From Antedon mediterranea (taxonomy: Eukaryota; Echinodermata; Crinoidea; Comatulida; Antedonidae): a stretch of 64,000 nt of DNA. The notes beneath the pieces are model-generated. The model saw nothing but the letters and a program-made list of their open reading frames with translations. It had not been told where the DNA came from and ran no database searches. The position numbers and the translations under genes are program-made. The DNA is taken from positions 12,732,601 through 12,796,600 of the forward strand of contig NC_092677.1 in assembly GCF_964355755.1 (NCBI RefSeq), given 5' to 3'. Shown one piece after another: positions 47,102-61,400 of this stretch (positions are counted from its first letter, which is position 1; each line of letters starts with the position of its first letter).

Positions 47102-50100
47102 AAAAATATACTATAAAAATGTATTTCTTATTTTATTTAAAAAATCATGAGTCTCCTCTCCTTAATTGCAAACACAAAAAACGATCTGAGCATGTGCAAA
47201 TGTATATAAAAGCACTCAGATAATGTACAGAGGGCAGTATAATGATATAAGCAGTGAGTTAGGCAGATCATAAGTCAGCTCTCCTTAATTGCCTAAGTCA
47301 CACAGCTGACTTAGGCAGAAACACAAACAATATAGTGTATTGATATAAGCAGTGAGTTAGGCAGAAAAACAAAACAAAAATTATGACTTAGACACTTTTG
47401 TTATGAGGCTGTCGATATTATCTATATACAAAAAATTCTACCTTTAAGTAACAAAATTTAATAGCATCAGCTCTTCAGATTAAAATTAACACTGATGATT
47501 TTAGAAAAGGAAAGTAGGAATAATAGAGAAAGAATTTGCAACAAATGAGTTAAAAAATATACTATAAAAATGTATTTCTTATTTTATTTAAAAAATCATG
47601 AGTCTCCTCTCCTTAATTACCTAAGTCACACAGCTGACTTAGGCAGAAAAAAAAACCGATCTGAGCATGTGCAAATGTATATAAAAGCACTCAGATAATG
47701 TACAGAGGGCAGTATAAAGATATAAGCAGTGAGTTAGGAAGATCATAAGTCATTTCTCCTTAATTGCCTAAGTCACACAGCTGACTAAGGCAGAAACACA
47801 AAAAATATAGTATATTGATATAAGCAGTGAGTTAGGCAGAAAAACAAAACAAAAAATTATGCCTTAGACACTTTTGTTATGAGGCTGTCGATATCATCTA
47901 TATACAAAACAATGCTACCTTTAAATAGCATCAGCTCTTCAGATTAAAATTAACACTGATGGTTTTAGAAAAGGAAAGTAGCAATAAAAGAGAAAGAATT
48001 TGTAAAAAATGGGTTAAAAAATATACTATAAAAATGTATTTCTTATTTTATTTTAAAAATCATCAGTCTCCTCTCCTTAATTGACTAAGTCACACAGCTG
48101 ACTTAGGCAAAAACACAAAAAACGATCTGAGCATGTGCAAATGTATATAAAAGCACTCAGATATTATACAGAGGGCAGTATAATGATATAAGCAGTGAGT
48201 TAGGCAGATCATAAGTCAGCTCTCCTTAATTGCCTAAGTCACACAGCTGACTTAGGCAGAAACACAAGAAATATAGTATATTGATATAAGCAGTGAGTTA
48301 GGCAGAAAAACAAAAAACTAATTATGACTTAGACATTTTTGTTATGTGGCTGTCGAAATCATCTATATACAAAAAATGCTACCTTTAAGTAACAAAATTT
48401 AATAGCATTAGCTCTTCAGATTAAAATTAACACTGATGATTTCAGAAAAGGAAAGTAGCAATAAAAGAGAAAGAATTTTTAACAAATGGGTTAAAAAATA
48501 TACTATAAAATTTATGACTTAGACACTTTTGTTATGAGGCTGTCGATATCATCTATATACAAAAAATGCTACCTTTAAGTAACAAAATGTAATAGCATCA
48601 GCTCTTCAGATTAAAATTAACACTGATGATTTCAGAAAAGGAAAGTAGCAATAAAAAAGAAAGAATTTGTAACAAATTGGTAAAAAAATATGCTATAAAA
48701 ATGTATTTCTTATTTTATTTAAAAAATCATGAGTCTCCTCTCCTTAATTGCCTAAGTCACACAGCTGACTTAGGCAGAAACACCAAAAAAACGATCTGAG
48801 CATGTGCAAATGTATATAAAAGAACTCAGATAATGTACAGAGGGCAGTATAAAGATATAAGCGGTGAGTTAGGCAGATCATAAGTCAGCTCTCCTTAATT
48901 GCCTAAGTCACACAGCTGACTAATGGGCAGAAACACAAAAAATATAGTATATTAATATAAGCAGTGAGTTAGGCAGATCATAAGTCAGCTCTCCTTAATT
49001 GCCTAAGTCACACAGCTGACTTGGGCAGAAACACAACAAATATAGTATATTGATATAAGCAGTGAGTTAGGCAGAAAAACAAAACAAAAATTATGACTTA
49101 GACACTTTTGTTATGAGGCTGTCGATATCATCTATATACAAAAAATGCTACCTTTAAGTAATAAAATTTAATAGCATTAGCTCTTCAGATTAAAATTAAC
49201 ACTGATGATTTTAGAAAAGGAAAGTAGCAATAAAAGAGAAAGAATTTGTAAAAAATGGGTTAAAAAATATACTATAAAAATGTATTTCTTATTTTATTTA
49301 AAAAATCATGAGTCTCCTCTCCTTAATTGCCTAAGTCAAACAGCTGACTTGGGCAGAAACACAAAAAATATAGTATATTGATATAAGCAGTGAGTTAGGC
49401 AGATCATAAGTCAGCTCTCCTTAATTGCCTAAGTCAAACAGCTGACTTGGGCAGAAACACAAAAAATGTAGTATATTGATATAAGCAGTGAGTTAGGAAG
49501 AAAAACAAAACAAAAATTATGACTTAGACACTTTTGTTATGAGGCTGTCAATATCATCTATATACCAAAAATGCTACCTTTAAGTAACAAAATTTAATAG
49601 CATTAGCTCTTCAGATTAAAATTAACACTGATGATTTCAGAAAAGGAAAGTAGCAATAAAAGAGAGAGAATTTGTAACAAATGGGTTAAAAAAAATACTA
49701 TAAAAATGTATTTCTTATTTTATTTAAAAAATCATAAGTCTCCTCTCCTTAATTGCCTAAGTCACACAGCTGACTTGGGCAGAAACAAAAAAAAAACGAT
49801 CTGAGCATGTGCAAATGTATATAAAAGAACTCAGATAATGTACAGAGGGCAGTATAAAGATATAAGCGGTGAGTTAGGCAGATCATAAGTCAGCTCTCCT
49901 TAATTGCCTAAGTCACACAGCTGACTTAGGCAGAAACACAAAAAATGTAGTATATTGATATAAGCAGTGAGTTAGGCAGAAAAACAAAACACAAATTATG
50001 ACTTAAACACTTTTGTTATGAGGCTGTCGATATCATCTATATACAAAAAATGCTACCTGTAAGTAACAAAATTTAATAGCATCAGCTCTTCAGATAAAAA

Positions 50101-50269
50101 ATTAACACTGATGAATTTAGAAAAAGAAAGTAGCAATAAAAGAGAAAGAATTTGGAACAAATGGGTTAAAAAATATACTTTAAAAATGTATTTCTTATTT
50201 TATTAAAAAAATCATGAGTCTCCTTTCCTTAATTGCCTAAGTCACACAGCTGACTTTGGCAGAAACACA

Positions 50270-53200
50270 AAAAACGATCTGAGCATGTGCAAATGTATAT
50301 AAAAGAACTCAGATAATGTACAGAGGGCAGTATAATTATATAAGCAGTGAGTTAGGCAGATCATAAGTCAGCTCTCCTTAATTGCCTAAGTCACACAGCT
50401 GACTTAGGCAGAAACACAAAAAATATAGTATATTGATATAAGCAGTGAGTTAGGCAGATCATAAGTCAGCTCTTCCTAATTGCCTAAGTCACACAGCTGA
50501 CTTGGGCAGAAACACAACAAATATAGTATATTGATATAAGCAGTGAGTTAGGCAGAAAAAAAAAATTATGTCTTATACACTTTTGTTATGAGGCTGTCGA
50601 TATCATCTATATACAAAAAAAAATGCTACCTTTAAGTAACAAAATTTAATAGCATCAGCTCTACAGATTAAAATTAACACTGATGAATTTAGAAAAGGAA
50701 AGTAGCAATAAAAGAGAAAGAATTTGTAACAAATGGGTTAAAAAATATACTTTAGAAATATATTTCTTATTTTATTAAAAAAATCATGAGTCTCCTCTCC
50801 TTAATTGCCTAAGTCACACAGCTGACTTAGGCAGAAACACAAAAAAACGATCTGAGCATGTGCAAATGTATATAAAAGAACTCCGATAATGTACAGAGGG
50901 CAGTATAAAGATATAAGCGGTGAGTTAGGCAGATCATAAGTCAGCTCTCCTTAATTGCCTAAGTCACACAGCTGACACTTGGGCAGAAACACAAAAAATA
51001 TAGTATATTGATATAAGCAGTGAGTTAGGCAGATCATAAGTCAGCTCTCCTTAATTGCCTAAGTCACACAGCTGACTTGGGCAGAAACACAACAAATATA
51101 GTATATTGATATAAGCAGTGAGTTAGGCAGAAAAACAAAACAAAAATTATGACTTAGACACTTTTGTTATGAGGCTGTCGATATCATCTATATACAAAAA
51201 ATGCTACCTTTAAGTAACACAATTTAATAGCATTAGCTCTTCAGATTAAAATTAACACTGATGATTTCAGAAAAGGAAAGTAGCAATAAAAGAGAAAGAA
51301 TTTGTAACAAATGGGTTAAAAAATATACTATAAAAATGTATTTCTTATTTTATTTAAAAAATCATGAGTCTCCTCTCCTTAATTGCCTAAGTCAAACAGC
51401 TGACTTGGGCAGAAACACAAAAAATGTAGTATATTGATATAAGCAGTGAGTTAGGCAGAAAAACAAAACAAAAATTATGACTTAAACACTTTTGTTATGA
51501 GGCTGTCGATATCATCTATATACAAAAAATGCTACCTTTAAGTAACAAAATTTAAAAGCATCAGCTCTTCAGATTAAAATTAACACTGATGTTTTTAGAA
51601 AAGGAAAGTAGCAATAAAAGAGAAAGAATTTGTAACAAATGGGTTAAAAAATATACTATAAAAATGTATTTCTTTTTTTATTTCAAAAATCATGAGTCTC
51701 CTCTCCTTAATTGCCTAAGTCACACAGCTGACTTAGGCAGAAACACAAAAAACAATCTGAGCATGTGCAAATGTATATAAAAGCACTCAGATAATGTACA
51801 GAGAGCAGTATAATGATATAAGCAGTGAGTTAGGCAGATCATAAGTCAGCTCTCCTTAATTGCCTAAGTCACACAGCTGACTTAGGCAGAAACACAAAAA
51901 ATATAGTATGTTGATATAAGCAGTGAGTTAGGCAGATCATAAGTCAGCTCTCCTTAATTGCCTAAGTCACACAGCTGACTTGGGCAGAAACACATCAAAT
52001 ATAGTATATTGATATAAATAGTGAGTTAGGCAGAAAAAAAAAATTATGTCTTAGACACTTTTGTTATGAGGCTGTCGATATCATCTATATACAAAAAAAT
52101 GCTACCTTTAAGTAAAAAAATTTAATAGCATCAGCTCTTCAGATTAAAATTAACACTGATGAATTTAGAAAAGGAAAGTAGCAATAAAAGAGAAAGAATT
52201 TGGAACAAATGGGTTAAAAAATATACTTTAAAAATGTATTTCTTATTTTATTAAAAAAATCATGAGTCTCCTCTCCTTAATTGCCTAAGTCACACAGCTG
52301 ACTTAGGCAGAAACACAAAAAACGATCTGAGCATGTGCAAATGTATATAAAAGAACTCAGATAATGTACAGAGGGCAGTATAATTATATAAGCAGTGAGT
52401 TAGGCAGATCATAAGTCAGCTCTCCTTAATTGCCTAAGTCACACAGCTGACTTAGGCAGAAACACAAAAAATGTAGTATATTGATATAAGCAGTGAGTTA
52501 GGCAGAAAAACAAAACAAAAATTATGACTTAAACACTTTTGTTATGAGGTTGTCGATATCATCTATATACAAAAAATGTTACCTTTAAATAACAAAATTT
52601 AATAGCATTAGCTCTTCAGATTAAAATTTACACTCATGATTTTAGAAAAGGAAAGTAGCAATAAAAGAGAAAGAATTTGTAACAAATGGGTTAAAAAATA
52701 TACTATAAAAATGTATTTCTTTTTTTATTTAAAAAATCATGAGTCTCCTTTCCTTTATTGCCTAAGTCACACAGCTGACTTAGGCAGAAACACAAAAAAC
52801 GATCTGAGCATGTGCAAATGTATATAAAAGCACTCAGATAATGTACAGAGGGCAGTATAATTATATAAGCAGTGAGTTAGGCAGATCATAAGTCAGCTCT
52901 CCTTAATTGCCAAGTCACACAGCTGACTTAGGCAGAAACACAAAAAATGTAGTATATTGATATAAGCAGTGAGTTAGGCAGAAAAACAAAACAAAAATTA
53001 TGACTTAAACACTTTTGTTATGAGGCTGTCGATATCATCTATATACAAAAAATGCTACCTTTAAGTAACAAAATTTAATAGCATTAGCTCTTCAGATTAA
53101 AATTAACACTGATGATTTTAGAAAAGGAAAGTAGCAATAAAAGAGAAAGAATTTGTAACAAATGGGTTAAAAAATATACTATAAAAATGTATTTCTTTTT

Positions 53201-55429
53201 TTATTTAAAAAATCATGAGTCTCCTCTTCTTAATTGCCTAAGTCAAACAGCTGACTTAGGCAGAAACACAAAAAATATAGTATATTGATATAAGCAGTGA
53301 GTTAGGCAGATCATAAGTCAGCTCTCCTTAATTGCCTAAGTCACACAGCTGACTTGGGCAGAAACACAACAAATATAGTATATTGATATAAGCAGTGAGT
53401 TAGGCAGAAAAACAAAACAAACATTATGACTTAGACACTTTTGTTATGAGGCTGTCGATATCATCTATATACAAAAAATGCTACCTTTAAGTAACAAAAT
53501 TTAATAGCATTAGCTCTTCAGATTAAAATTAACACTGATGATTTCAGAAAAGGAAAGTAGCAATAAAAGAGAAAGAATTTGTAACAAATGGGTTAAAAAA
53601 TATACTATAAAAATGTATTTCTTATTTTATTAAAAAAATCATGAGTCTCCTCTCCTTAATTGCCTAAGTCACACAGCTGACTTAGGCAGAAACACAAAAA
53701 ACGATCTGAGCATGTGCAAATGTATATAAAAGAACTCAGATAATGTACAGAGGGCAGTATAATTATTTAAGCAGTGAGTTAGGCAGATCATAAGTCAGAT
53801 CTCCTTAATTGCCTAAGTCACACAGCTGACTTAGGCAGAAACACAAAAAATGTAGTATATTGATATAAGCAGTGAGTTAAGCAGAAAAACAAAACAAAAA
53901 TTATGACTTAAACACTTTTGTTATGAGGCTGTCGATATCATCTATATACAAAAAATGCTACCTTTAAGTAACAAAATTTAATAGCATTAGCTCTTCAGAT
54001 TAAAATTAACACTGATGTTTTTAGAAAAGGAAAGTACCAATAAAAGAGAAAGAATTTGTAACAAATGGGTTAAAAAATATACTATAAAAATGTATTTCTT
54101 TTTTTATTTAAAAAATCATGAGTCTCCTCTCCTTAATTGCCTAAGTCACACAGCTGACTTAGGCAGAAACACAAAAAAATATCTGAGCATGTGCAAATGT
54201 ATATAAAAGCACTCAGTTAATGTACAGAGAGCAGTATAATGATATAAGCAGTGACTTAGGCAGATCATAAGTCAGCTCTCCTTAATTGCCTAAGTCACAC
54301 AGCTGACTTAGGCAGAAACACAAAAAATATAGTATATTGATATAAGCAGTGAGTTAGGCAGATCATAAGTCAGCTCTCCTTAATTGCCTAAGTCACACAG
54401 CTGCTTCTCCTTAATTGCCTAAGTCACACAGCTGACTTAGGCAGAAACACAAAAAATATAGTCTATTGATATAAGCAGTGAGTTAGGCAGATCATAAGTC
54501 AGCTCTCTTTAATTGCCTAAGTCACACTGCTGACTTAGGCAGAAACACAAAAAAAATGTAGTATATTGATATAAGCAGTGAGTTAGGCAGAAAAACAAAA
54601 CAAAAATTATGACTTAAACACAAAATAATAGCAACAAAATAATAGTAACAAAATTTAATAGCATTAGCTCTTCAGATTAAAATTAACAGCTGACTTAGGC
54701 AGAAACACAAAAAACGATCTGAGCATGTGCAAATGTATATAAAAGAACTCAGATAATGTACAGAGGGCAGTATAATTATATAAGCAATGAGTTAGGCAGA
54801 TCATAAGTCAGCTCTCCTTAATTGCCTAAGTCACACAGCTGACTTAGGCAGAAACACAAAAAACAATCTGAGCATGTGCAAATGTATATAAAAGCACTCA
54901 GATAATGTACAGAGAGCAGTATAATGATATAAGCAGTGAGTTAGGCAGATCATAAGTCAGCTCTCCTTAATTGCCTAAGTCACACAGCTGACTTAGGCAG
55001 AAACACAAAAAATATAGTATATTGATATAAGCAGTGAGTTAGGCAGATCATAAGTCAGCTCTCCTTAATTGCCTAAGTCACACAGCTGACTTGGGCAGAA
55101 ACACAACAAATATAGTATATTGATATAAATAGTGAGTTAGGCAGAAAAAAAAAATTATGTCTTAGACACTTTTGTTATGAGGCTGTCGATATCATCTATA
55201 TACAAAAAAATGCTACCTTTAAGTAACAAAATTTAATAGCATCAGCTCTTCAGATTAAAATTAACACTGATGAATTGAGAAAAGGAAAGTAGCAATAAAA
55301 GAGAAAGAATTTGGAACAAATGGGTTAAAAAATTTACTTTAAAAATGTATTTCTTATTTTATTAAAAAAATCATGAGTCTCCTCTCCTTAATTGCCTAAG
55401 TCACACAGCTGACTTAGGCAGAAACACAA
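50270..55429. repeat. 5,159-bp higher-order block, copy A
   Basis: The anchor-spacing order 572, 578, 328, 570, 477, 476, 426, 477, 1255 starts at 50120 and repeats from 55279. Single-base markers such as CTCTTCCTAATT (50470 and 55631) recur 5,159-5,161 bp later. Confidence 0.85.
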
Positions 55430-58400
55430 AAAACGATCTGAGCATGTGCAAATGTATATAAAAGAACTCAGATAATGTACAGAGGGCAGTATAATTATAT
55501 AAGCAGTGAGTTAGGCAGATCATAAGTCAGCTCTCCTTAATTGCCTAAGTCACACAGCTGACTTAGGCAGAAACACAAAAAATATAGTATATTGATATAA
55601 GCAGTGAGTTAGGCAGATCATAAGTCAGCTCTTCCTAATTGCCTAAGTCACACAGCTGACTTGGGCAGAAACACAACAAATATAGTATATTGATATAAGC
55701 AGTGAGTTAGGCAGAAAAAAAAAATTATGTCTTATACACTTTTGTTATGAGGCTGTCGATATCATCTATATACAAAAAAAAATGCTACCTTTAAGTAACA
55801 AAATTTAATAGCATCAGCTCTACAGATTAAAATTAACACTGATGAATTTAGAAAAGGAAAGTAGCAATAAAAGAGAAAGAATTTGTAACAAATGGGTTAA
55901 AAAATATACTTTAGAAATATATTTCTTATTTTATTAAAAAAATCATGAGTCTCCTCTCCTTAATTGCCTAAGTCACACAGCTGACTTAGGCAGAAACACA
56001 AAAAAACGATCTGAGCATGTGCAAATGTATATAAAAGAACTCCGATAATGTACGGAGGGCAGTATAAAGATATAAGCGGTGAGTTAGGCAGATCATAAGT
56101 CAGCTCTCCTTAATTGCCTAAGTCACACAGCTGACACTTGGGCAGAAACACAAAAAATATAGTATATTGATATAAGCAGTGAGTTACGCAGATCATAAGT
56201 CAGCTCTCCTTAATTGCCTAAGTCACACAGCTGACTTGGGCAGAAACACAACAAATATAGTATATTGATATAAGCAGTGAGTTAGGCAGAAAAACAAAAC
56301 AAAAATTATGACTTAGACACTTTTGTTATGAGGCTGTCGATATCATCTATATACAAAAAATGCTACCTTTAAGTAACACAATTTAATAGCATTAGCTCTT
56401 CAGATTAAAATTAACACTGATGATTTCAGAAAAGGAAAGTAGCAATAAAAGAGAAAGAATTTGTAACAAATGGGTTAAAAAATATACTATAAAAATGTAT
56501 TTCTTATTTTATTTAAAAAATCATGAGTCTCCTCTCCTTAATTGCCTAAGTCAAACAGCTGACTTGGGCAGAAACACAAAAAATGTAGTATATTGATATA
56601 AGCAGTGAGTTAGGCAGAAAAACAAAACAAAAATTATGACTTAAACACTTTTGTTATGAGGCTGTCGATATCATCTATATACAAAAAATGCTACCTTTAA
56701 GTAACAAAATTTAAAAGCATCAGCTCTTCAGATTAAAATTAACACTGATGTTTTTAGAAAAGGAAAGTAGCAATAAAAGAGAAAGAATTTGTAACAAATG
56801 GGTTAAAAAATATACTATAAAAATGTATTTCTTTTTTTATTTCAAAAATCATGAGTCTCCTCTCCTTAATTGCCTAAGTCACACAGCTGACTTAGGCAGA
56901 AACACAAAAAACAATCTGAGCATGTGCAAATGTATATAAAAGCACTCAGATAATGTACAGAGAGCAGTATAATGATATAAGCAGTGAGTTAGGCAGATCA
57001 TAAGTCAGCTCTCCTTAATTGCCTAAGTCACACAGCTGACTTAGGCAGAAACACAAAAAATATAGTATGTTGATATAAGCAGTGAGTTAGGCAGATCATA
57101 AGTCAGCTCTCCTTAATTGCCTAAGTCACACAGCTGACTTGGGCAGAAACACATCAAATATAGTATATTGATATAAATAGTGAGTTAGGCAGAAAAAAAA
57201 AATTATGTCTTAGACACTTTTGTTATGAGGCTGTCGATATCATCTATATACAAAAAAATGCTACCTTTAAGTAAAAAAATTTAATAGCATCAGCTCTTCA
57301 GATTAAAATTAACACTGATGAATTTAGAAAAGGAAAGTAGCAATAAAAGAGAAAGAATTTGGAACAAATGGGTTAAAAAATATACTTTAAAAATGTATTT
57401 CTTATTTTATTAAAAAAATCATGAGTCTCCTCTCCTTAATTGCCTAAGTCACACAGCTGACTTAGGCAGAAACACAAAAAACGATCTGAGCATGTGCAAA
57501 TGTATATAAAAGAACTCAGATAATGTACAGAGGGCAGTATAATTATATAAGCAGTGAGTTAGGCAGATCATAAGTCAGCTCTCCTTAATTGCCTAAGTCA
57601 CACAGCTGACTTAGGCAGAAACACAAAAAATGTAGTATATTGATATAAGCAGTGAGTTAGGCAGAAAAACAAAACAAAAATTATGACTTAAACACTTTTG
57701 TTATGAGGTTGTCGATATCATCTATATACAAAAAATGTTACCTTTAAATAACAAAATTTAATAGCATTAGCTCTTCAGATTAAAATTTACACTCATGATT
57801 TTAGAAAAGGAAAGTAGCAATAAAAGAGAAAGAATTTGTAACAAATGGGTTAAAAAATATACTATAAAAATGTATTTCTTTTTTTATTTAAAAAATCATG
57901 AGTCTCCTTTCCTTTATTGCCTAAGTCACACAGCTGACTTAGGCAGAAACACAAAAAACGATCTGAGCATGTGCAAATGTATATAAAAGCACTCAGATAA
58001 TGTACAGAGGGCAGTATAATTATATAAGCAGTGAGTTAGGCAGATCATAAGTCAGCTCTCCTTAATTGCCAAGTCACACAGCTGACTTAGGCAGAAACAC
58101 AAAAAATGTAGTATATTGATATAAGCAGTGAGTTAGGCAGAAAAACAAAACAAAAATTATGACTTAAACACTTTTGTTATGAGGCTGTCGATATCATCTA
58201 TATACAAAAAATGCTACCTTTAAGTAACAAAATTTAATAGCATTAGCTCTTCAGATTAAAATTAACACTGATGATTTTAGAAAAGGAAAGTAGCAATAAA
58301 AGAGAAAGAATTTGTAACAAATGGGTTAAAAAATATACTATAAAAATGTATTTCTTTTTTTATTTAAAAAATCATGAGTCTCCTCTTCTTAATTGCCTAA

Positions 58401-61400
58401 GTCAAACAGCTGACTTAGGCAGAAACACAAAAAATATAGTATATTGATATAAGCAGTGAGTTAGGCAGATCATAAGTCAGCTCTCCTTAATTGCCTAAGT
58501 CACACAGCTGACTTGGGCAGAAACACAACAAATATAGTATATTGATATAAGCAGTGAGTTAGGCAGAAAAACAAAACAAACATTATGACTTAGACACTTT
58601 TGTTATGAGGCTGTCGATATCATCTATATACAAAAAATGCTACCTTTAAGTAACAAAATTTAATAGCATTAGCTCTTCAGATTAAAATTAACACTGATGA
58701 TTTCAGAAAAGGAAAGTAGCAATAAAAGAGAAAGAATTTGTAACAAATGGGTTAAAAAATATACTATAAAAATGTATTTCTTATTTTATTAAAAAAATCA
58801 TGAGTCTCCTCTCCTTAATTGCCTAAGTCACACAGCTGACTTAGGCAGAAACACAAAAAACGATCTGAGCATGTGCAAATGTATATAAAAGAACTCAGAT
58901 AATGTACAGAGGGCAGTATAATTATTTAAGCAGTGAGTTAGGCAGATCATAAGTCAGATCTCCTTAATTGCCTAAGTCACACAGCTGACTTAGGCAGAAA
59001 CACAAAAAATGTAGTATATTGATATAAGCAGTGAGTTAGGCAGAAAAACAAAACAAAAATTATGACTTAAACACTTTTGTTATGAGGTTGTCGATATCAT
59101 CTATATACAAAAAATGCTACCTTTAAGTAACACAATTTAATAGCATTAGCTCTTCAGATTAAAATTAACACTGATGATTTCAGAAAAGGAAAGTAGCAAT
59201 AAAAGAGAAAGAATTTGTAACAAATGGGTTAAAAAATATACTATAAAAATGTATTTCTTATTTTATTTAAAAAATCATGAGTCTCCTCTCCTTAATTGCC
59301 TAAGTCAAACAGCTGACTTGGGCAGAAACACAAAAAATGTAGTATATTGATATAAGCAGTGAGTTAGGCAGAAAAACAAAACAAAAATTATGACTTAAAC
59401 ACTTTTGTTATGAGGCTGTCGATATCATCTATATACAAAAAATGCTACCTTTAAGTAACAAAATTTAAAAGCATCAGCTCTTCAGATTAAAATTAACACT
59501 GATGTTTTTAGAAAAGGAAAGTAGCAATAAAAGAGAAAGAATTTGTAACAAATGGGTTAAAAAATATACTATAAAAATGTATTTCTTTTTTTATTTCAAA
59601 AATCATGAGTCTCCTCTCCTTAATTGCCTAAGTCACACAGCTGACTTAGGCAGAAACACAAAAAACAATCTGAGCATGTGCAAATGTATATAAAAGCACT
59701 CAGATAATGTACAGAGAGCAGTATAATGATATAAGCAGTGAGTTAGGCAGATCATAAGTCAGCTCTCCTTAATTGCCTAAGTCACACAGCTGACTTAGGC
59801 AGAAACACAAAAAATATAGTATGTTGATATAAGCAGTGAGTTAGGCAGATCATAAGTCAGCTCTCCTTAATTGCCTAAGTCACACAGCTGACTTGGGCAG
59901 AAACACATCAAATATAGTATATTGATATAAATAGTGAGTTAGGCAGAAAAAAAAAATTATGTCTTAGACACTTTTGTTATGAGGCTGTCGATATCATCTA
60001 TATACAAAAAAATGCTACCTTTAAGTAAAAAAATTTAATAGCATCAGCTCTTCAGATTAAAATTAACACTGATGAATTTAGAAAAGGAAAGTAGCAATAA
60101 AAGAGAAAGAATTTGGAACAAATGGGTTAAAAAATATACTTTAAAAATGTATTTCTTATTTTATTAAAAAAATCATGAGTCTCCTCTCCTTAATTGCCTA
60201 AGTCACACAGCTGACTTAGGCAGAAACACAAAAAACGATCTGAGCATGTGCAAATGTATATAAAAGAACTCAGATAATGTACAGAGGGCAGTATAATTAT
60301 ATAAGCAGTGAGTTAGGCAGATCATAAGTCAGCTCTCCTTAATTGCCTAAGTCACACAGCTGACTTAGGCAGAAACACAAAAAATGTAGTATATTGATAT
60401 AAGCAGTGAGTTAGGCAGAAAAACAAAACAAAAATTATGACTTAAACACTTTTGTTATGAGGTTGTCGATATCATCTATATACAAAAAATGTTACCTTTA
60501 AATAACAAAATTTAATAGCATTAGCTCTTCAGATTAAAATTTACACTCATGATTTTAGAAAAGGAAAGTAGCAATAAAAGAGAAAGAATTTGTAACAAAT
60601 GGGTTAAAAAATATACTATAAAAATGTATTTCTTTTTTTATTTAAAAAATCATGAGTCTCCTTTCCTTTATTGCCTAAGTCACACAGCTGACTTAGGCAG
60701 AAACACAAAAAACGATCTGAGCATGTGCAAATGTATATAAAAGCACTCAGATAATGTACAGAGGGCAGTATAATTATATAAGCAGTGAGTTAGGCAGATC
60801 ATAAGTCAGCTCTCCTTAATTGCCAAGTCACACAGCTGACTTAGGCAGAAACACAAAAAATGTAGTATATTGATATAAGCAGTGAGTTAGGCAGAAAAAC
60901 AAAACAAAAATTATGACTTAAACACTTTTGTTATGAGGCTGTCGATATCATCTATATACAAAAAATGCTACCTTTAAGTAACAAAATTTAATAGCATTAG
61001 CTCTTCAGATTAAAATTAACACTGATGATTTTAGAAAAGGAAAGTAGCAATAAAAGAGAAAGAATTTGTAACAAATGGGTTAAAAAATATACTATAAAAA
61101 TGTATTTCTTTTTTTATTTAAAAAATCATGAGTCTCCTCTTCTTAATTGCCTAAGTCAAACAGCTGACTTAGGCAGAAACACAAAAAATATAGTATATTG
61201 ATATAAGCAGTGAGTTAGGCAGATCATAAGTCAGCTCTCCTTAATTGCCTAAGTCACACAGCTGACTTGGGCAGAAACACAACAAATATAGTATATTGAT
61301 ATAAGCAGTGAGTTAGGCAGAAAAACAAAACAAACATTATGACTTAGACACTTTTGTTATGAGGCTGTCGATATCATCTATATACAAAAAATGCTACCTT

